Of a stretch of 64,000 nucleotides of DNA, positions 60,162-64,000 are shown piece by piece; position 1 is the first letter of the stretch; every line of letters begins with the position of its first letter. A program made the translations under genes and the position numbers. Below the pieces are notes generated by a model, which was not told where the DNA came from, searched no databases, and saw only the letters and a list, made by a program, of their open reading frames with translations. Source of the stretch: Mesorhizobium loti R88b (GTDB lineage: Bacteria > Pseudomonadota > Alphaproteobacteria > Rhizobiales > Rhizobiaceae). Location: assembly GCF_013170845.1 (NCBI RefSeq), contig NZ_CP033367.1:2791001-2855000 (forward strand). Direction: 5' to 3'.

Positions 60162-61679
60162 ATGAGCTATGCCGCATTCGAAGCCGAGATCGCGAAGGTC
60201 AACGACATCTTGTGCGCGGTGAACGTGCTTGTCTGGGATTCGCGTACCATGATGCCCTCGCTTGCTGCCGAGGCGCGCGGCAGGCAATTAGGCACGCTGG
60301 CGACGGTCGCACGCGAAATCGCTACTGGCGATACTATGCAAAAGGCGCTCGATGCCGCGCGCCTGGAACTCACGGGAATGCCCGACGAGCAGCTTCGAAG
60401 GCGTGCGCTCGATGACGCGACGGGCGCGATCGCCACACTCGGCCGCATCCCGGCACGGCTGGTCCAGGAAGCAGCAGAGCGGCGGACCGAGGGCCAGGCG
60501 GTCTGGATCAAGGCGCGTGCCGAGAACGATTTCGCCGCCTTCGCGCCGGTGCTTGAGCGAACCGTCGCGCTGCAGCGCGAGATCTGCGAGCATATCGGCT
60601 ATGTCGACCATCCCTACGATGCGGCGTGCAGCACCTTCGAGCCCGACATAGACTGGGCGCGGCTCAAGGGTTTGTATGCTGAACTGAAATTGGCGATCGG
60701 ACCGCTGCTTCAGGCTGCGCTGCAAGCGCCGCCTGCGCGCATCGATGTTCTGGAGCGCACCTATCCAATCGAAAGGCAGAAGGCCTTCTCCAAGGCAGTG
60801 GCCGCCCGCATGGGGTACGACTTCGAGCGCGGCCGGCTTGACGACACGGTTCATCCTTTCGAGATTTCCTTCACGCGTAGCGACGTACGCATCACTGGCC
60901 GCTTCCGTGAGAACTGGCTGCCAGGCGGCCTCTTCGCTGTCTGGCACGAAGCTGGCCACGGCATCTACGAGCAGGGCGTTTCGCCCGCATTCACCCGCTC
61001 GATCTTCACGACCGACCTCGTCAATCTCTACGCGGTCGGCGGCACCAGCTTCGGCATGCATGAATCGCAGTCCCGCCTGTGGGAGAACCGCGTCGGCCGC
61101 TCCCGCCGCTTCTGGGAGCAGAATTTCGGGGCATTGCAAGCCGAGTTTCCCGACCAACTCGCCGACGTCTCGGTCACCGACTTCTGGCGGGCGGTGAATG
61201 CGCCACGTCCTAGCCTGATCCGGGTGGAGGCCGACGAACTCACCTATGACCTGCACATCATTCTGCGTTCGGAGATCGAGGCCGGATTGATGGACGGCAG
61301 CCTGCGCATCGCTGACCTTCCAGCGATCTGGGCGGACAAGATCCGCGGCTATCTTGGCCTTGACGTGCCGACCGACACGCTGGGCGTCTTGCAGGATGTG
61401 CATTGGTCGGCGGGCATGATCGGATCCTTCCCGACCTACACAATGGGCAACGTCATGTCCTCCCAGCTCTTCAAGGCGGCGACCAAGGTGCCTGGGATTG
61501 AGCGCGGGCTCGAGACCGGCGACTATGCGCCGCTGAGGACGTGGCTGGCGGACAATGTGCATCGTCACGGCCGCTCGCTGACGCCAGCCGAAATCCTGAA
61601 GGCCGCAACCGGCAAGGTGCTAGGGACCGACGACTACATTGACGATCTCCGTCGCAAGGTGGCCGAGCTTGACGCATAG
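60162..61679 (+). CDS. M32-family metallocarboxypeptidase
   Basis: A 505-residue protein, the family's normal size. It has the zinc motif AVWHEAGHGIYEQG, the following FGMHESQSRLWEN with the third ligand, and HPFEISFTRSDVRITGR upstream. M32 (Taq-type) enzymes remove C-terminal amino acids from peptides in the cytoplasm. It starts 42 bases after dppF with an AAGAGA ribosome site, so it is probably cotranscribed and digests the imported compound. Confidence 0.9.
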   Translation: MSYAAFEAEIAKVNDILCAVNVLVWDSRTMMPSLAAEARGRQLGTLATVAREIATGDTMQKALDAARLELTGMPDEQLRRRALDDATGAIATLGRIPARLVQEAAERRTEGQAVWIKARAENDFAAFAPVLERTVALQREICEHIGYVDHPYDAACSTFEPDIDWARLKGLYAELKLAIGPLLQAALQAPPARIDVLERTYPIERQKAFSKAVAARMGYDFERGRLDDTVHPFEISFTRSDVRITGRFRENWLPGGLFAVWHEAGHGIYEQGVSPAFTRSIFTTDLVNLYAVGGTSFGMHESQSRLWENRVGRSRRFWEQNFGALQAEFPDQLADVSVTDFWRAVNAPRPSLIRVEADELTYDLHIILRSEIEAGLMDGSLRIADLPAIWADKIRGYLGLDVPTDTLGVLQDVHWSAGMIGSFPTYTMGNVMSSQLFKAATKVPGIERGLETGDYAPLRTWLADNVHRHGRSLTPAEILKAATGKVLGTDDYIDDLRRKVAELDA

Positions 61680-61936
61680 CGCCTGTCTGGAGCTTGTGTC
61701 GTCAATGATAGGCAGTCTGTGCGGAACGATGCGGAAAGATCCTCCGGGCCTACCATTATTTACCCCCACCGTTATTTGCAGGCGTGGTCGAGCCGATGCT
61801 GACCTGCCTTCGGCGCAAGCCCAGGCGCCATCTCTGCGGCCGCTGCGACTGGAATGGTCTGCCTGTCTTGCCGCAATGGGTACTTTTCGCGGCCTTTGCC
61901 TGATGTAGACCGAGGTTGCAAGGGAGCAACCGGACG

Positions 61937-63553
61937 TTGGCGGAATTCGACTTCATCATTGTTGGTGCCGGCACCGCCGGTTGCCTGCTCGCCGAGCGTT
62001 TGACGAAATCCGGAAAGCATCGCGTGCTTTTGCTGGAAGCTGGCGGCAGTGACCGTCGCTTCATGGTCCGCATGCCGATCGGCTACGGCCACAGCTTCTA
62101 CAATCCGCGCGTCAACTGGATGTTCTGGTCAGGCGCGCAGGAGGCGCTGGCCGGCCGCAGGATCTACTTTCCGCGCGGCAAGCTGCTGGGTGGTTCGAGT
62201 TCGATCAACGCCATGGTTTTCGTGCGCGGACAGCACCGCGATTTCGACGATTGGCGCGATGCCGGCAACCCCGGCTGGGGCTGGGATGATGTTCTGCCCC
62301 ACTTCAAATCGTTCGAAAGATTTCATGGCAAGGCGAGCGTCGAGCGCGGGACCGACGGGGCGCTTGATGTCATCGACATGGCCGGCGGCGTGCATCCCAT
62401 GAGCCACGGCTTTCTTGCCGCAGCCGGGCAGGCTGGCTTTGCAGCGACACCGGATTACAACGGGTCTCAGCAGGAAGGTGTCGGCATCTACCAGATCACC
62501 ACACGCAATGGCATGCGGGCGTCCTCGGCAACCGCATTCCTTCACCCGGCATTGAAACGCGACAATCTCCAGCTTGTGACCGGCGCAGTGGCTGCCAGGC
62601 TTGTTTTCGACGGTCGCAAGGTCATCGGCGTCGACTATTCCACGGGCGCTACAAAACACACGGCCAGGGCACGTCGCGAGGTGATCCTCTCGGCAGGGGC
62701 GGTCGGTTCGCCAACCCTGATGCAGCGCTCGGGCGTTGGCGCGGGCGATAGGCTTCGAACGCTGGGCATCCCTGTCGTCCACGACCTGCCGGCGGTCGGC
62801 GAGCATCTGCAGGACCACCTCGGTATCGATTATCTCTATCGCTCCCGCAAACCGACATTGAACGGTCAATTGCGGTCGTGGACCGGTCGCCTGATGCTGG
62901 GCATGCGTTATCTTGCGTTCCGCGACGGGCCGCTGTCACTCAGCGTCAACCAGGCCGGCGGCTTCGTGCGTTCCGATCCCGCGCGCGATTATGTCGACAC
63001 CCAGCTCTACTTCTCGCCGGTCAGCTACAGCAAACCGATATCGGGCGTCCGGCGTCTGACCCTGCCCGACCCGTTCCCGGGGTTTTTCATCGGCATCTCG
63101 CACTGCCGGCCAAGGAGCTGGGGCAGCATTCGCATCGCCTCGGCCGATCCAGATACGGCCCCGGTCATAGACCCCAACTATCTCTCCCACCCAGCGGATT
63201 TGGCGGAAATGCTGGCGGGTGTGCGGCTGATACGCAAAATCGCGGCGCAGCCGGCGATGGCGGAGCTGATCGAAGAAGAGTTCGAGCCCGGCGTTGCAGT
63301 GACGACCGACGAGGAACTGTGTGACGACATTCGCCGCCGCTCGGGCAGCATTTTCCACGCCTCCTGCACCTGCCGCATGGGCCCGGATCCGCAGTCTTCG
63401 GTCGTCGACCATCGCCTCAAGGTCCACGGTCTGTCGGGACTGCGGGTGATCGACGCTTCGATATTCCCCCAGGTCACATCGGGCAACACCAACGCGCCGA
63501 CGTTCATGGTGGCGGAGAAGGGTGCTGCGATGGTGCTTGAGAACCACGCCTGA
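61937..63553 (+). CDS. GMC-family FAD oxidoreductase (alcohol/choline dehydrogenase-like)
   Basis: A 538-residue protein. The TTG at 61937 is preferred because AGGGAG lies ten bases upstream; another TTG at 61916 would add seven residues. The FAD-binding motif FIIVGAGTAGCLLAERL and the GMC signatures GGSSSINAMVFVRG and SAGAVGSPTLMQRSGVG are present. The C-terminal active-site region HASCTCRMGPD and the final TSGNTNAPTFMVAEKGA follow. It oxidises a primary alcohol or amino alcohol to an aldehyde. It is separated by 257 bp from the M32 gene. Confidence 0.9.
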   Translation: MAEFDFIIVGAGTAGCLLAERLTKSGKHRVLLLEAGGSDRRFMVRMPIGYGHSFYNPRVNWMFWSGAQEALAGRRIYFPRGKLLGGSSSINAMVFVRGQHRDFDDWRDAGNPGWGWDDVLPHFKSFERFHGKASVERGTDGALDVIDMAGGVHPMSHGFLAAAGQAGFAATPDYNGSQQEGVGIYQITTRNGMRASSATAFLHPALKRDNLQLVTGAVAARLVFDGRKVIGVDYSTGATKHTARARREVILSAGAVGSPTLMQRSGVGAGDRLRTLGIPVVHDLPAVGEHLQDHLGIDYLYRSRKPTLNGQLRSWTGRLMLGMRYLAFRDGPLSLSVNQAGGFVRSDPARDYVDTQLYFSPVSYSKPISGVRRLTLPDPFPGFFIGISHCRPRSWGSIRIASADPDTAPVIDPNYLSHPADLAEMLAGVRLIRKIAAQPAMAELIEEEFEPGVAVTTDEELCDDIRRRSGSIFHASCTCRMGPDPQSSVVDHRLKVHGLSGLRVIDASIFPQVTSGNTNAPTFMVAEKGAAMVLENHA

Positions 63554-64000
63554 TCGATGACTGCTCCAACACGTTCGCCAGCAACTCGACCCCCTTGCGG
63601 ATGCTGCGCGGGTCGATGGCGCTGACGCCGAGCACGAGACCCTGATCGGCGACGGGGTCGATGCAAAATCGCCCGATCGTGGAGACGAGGACGCCGGCGG
63701 CTTCCGCTGCGGTCTGCACCGCATCTTCCCTGTGCCCCGGCTGGGCGAACCGCGCGACGACGTGAAACCCGGCGTTGGAGCGCGCCGTGTCGAGCAGGCC
63801 GCCGAGCAGCCGGTCGGCCGCGTCGTGGAAAACCTCATGCCTTTCCCGATAGATATCGCGCATGCGGCGAAGGTGGGTCGAGAAATGCCCCTCGTTGATG
63901 AAGGCCGCCATCACCGCCTGGACGCTCGACGGGACCCCTTGGAGGAAGGCGCCGGAAACTCTCTGAAAGACCGCGACCAGCGGCCGTGGGGCGACATAGA
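63504..64000 (-). CDS. MocR/PdxR-type regulator (5' partial)
   Basis: The C-terminal part of a second GntR/aminotransferase-like regulator; the frame is open to the window edge. The visible segment YVAPRPLVAVFQRVS, then INEGHFSTHLRRMRDIYRERHEVF, is the aminotransferase-fold C-terminus seen also in the MocR protein at 18838 (MNEGHFTRHLRRMRRLYAERR). Its 3' end overlaps the convergent GMC gene by 50 bases. It probably regulates genes to the right of the window or the GMC gene. Confidence 0.85.
   Translation of the reverse strand, partial: YVAPRPLVAVFQRVSGAFLQGVPSSVQAVMAAFINEGHFSTHLRRMRDIYRERHEVFHDAADRLLGGLLDTARSNAGFHVVARFAQPGHREDAVQTAAEAAGVLVSTIGRFCIDPVADQGLVLGVSAIDPRSIRKGVELLANVLEQSSIRRGSQAPSQHPSPPP

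Noticed and set aside
39970..64000. Genomic island integrated at tRNA-Ile2
   Set aside because: No integrase, no repeat of the tRNA 3' end and no base-composition change were seen, so the tRNA neighbourhood alone is not evidence.

Overview
The window reads as chromosomal DNA of a Mesorhizobium-like member of the Hyphomicrobiales. It is GC-rich and densely coded, with many one- and four-base start/stop overlaps. It carries HlyU, YcgN and UPF0114 proteins, a ChrR/ECF11-type sigma pair, ABC-type sugar and peptide uptake systems, a rhizopine-type (moc-like) gene cluster, and several copies of a palindromic intergenic repeat typical of rhizobia. No phage, insertion sequence, integrase, rRNA or CRISPR array was seen.

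Left part (1-13.4 kb) is mostly stress and regulatory genes. It starts with the end of a DMT exporter with a His-rich tail, a DCC thiol protein and a YqjI-like PadR regulator with two operator repeats. Next come yiaA/pspA, divergent from a TetR regulator across three operator copies, then HlyU, an ECF sigma factor, an AraC regulator and an amidohydrolase. An ECF11 sigma factor with a ChrR zinc anti-sigma has matching promoters on both sides. A second ECF gene seems to have lost its anti-sigma partner. Two envelope/stress proteins and a PHB-depolymerase-like esterase follow.

Middle (13.5-40 kb). A sugar ABC transporter, an inosose-dehydratase-like enzyme and a Gfo/Idh/MocA oxidoreductase lie divergent from a MocR regulator, the same kinds of genes as the rhizopine catabolism (moc) locus. 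Then come a hydrolase/cupin pair, several divergent regulator/target pairs (LysR, Lrp-azlCD, LysR-azoR, TetR-VOC), a small trimeric-autotransporter-like protein, a cytoplasmic HtrA protease facing a catalytically dead HtrA homologue plus a LuxR regulator, vapBC, an OmpA protein with a long Gln/Lys/Pro repeat region, a candidate structured RNA and a tRNA-Ile2.

Right part (40-64 kb) is a catabolic region. A GntR regulator sits at a divergent promoter flanked by two inverted 24-bp operator candidates. Leftward runs a long operon: creatininase-family hydrolase, PanE-like reductase, SDR, M20 peptidase, a fused large+medium B12-dependent diol dehydratase, its small subunit, an isochorismatase-family hydrolase, an APC permease and an SDR. 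Rightward runs a complete Dpp-type ABC transporter followed by an M32 carboxypeptidase and a GMC oxidoreductase. A class III aminotransferase and an APH-type kinase lie beside it. The dehydratase keeps the catalytic and potassium-binding residues, but both positions known to set substrate choice are changed (Ser to Asp, Gln to Ala). With the amine- and amide-handling neighbours, this suggests a pathway for an aminated or amide-linked diol. That is the most promising candidate for an undescribed system here. The window ends inside a second MocR-type regulator.
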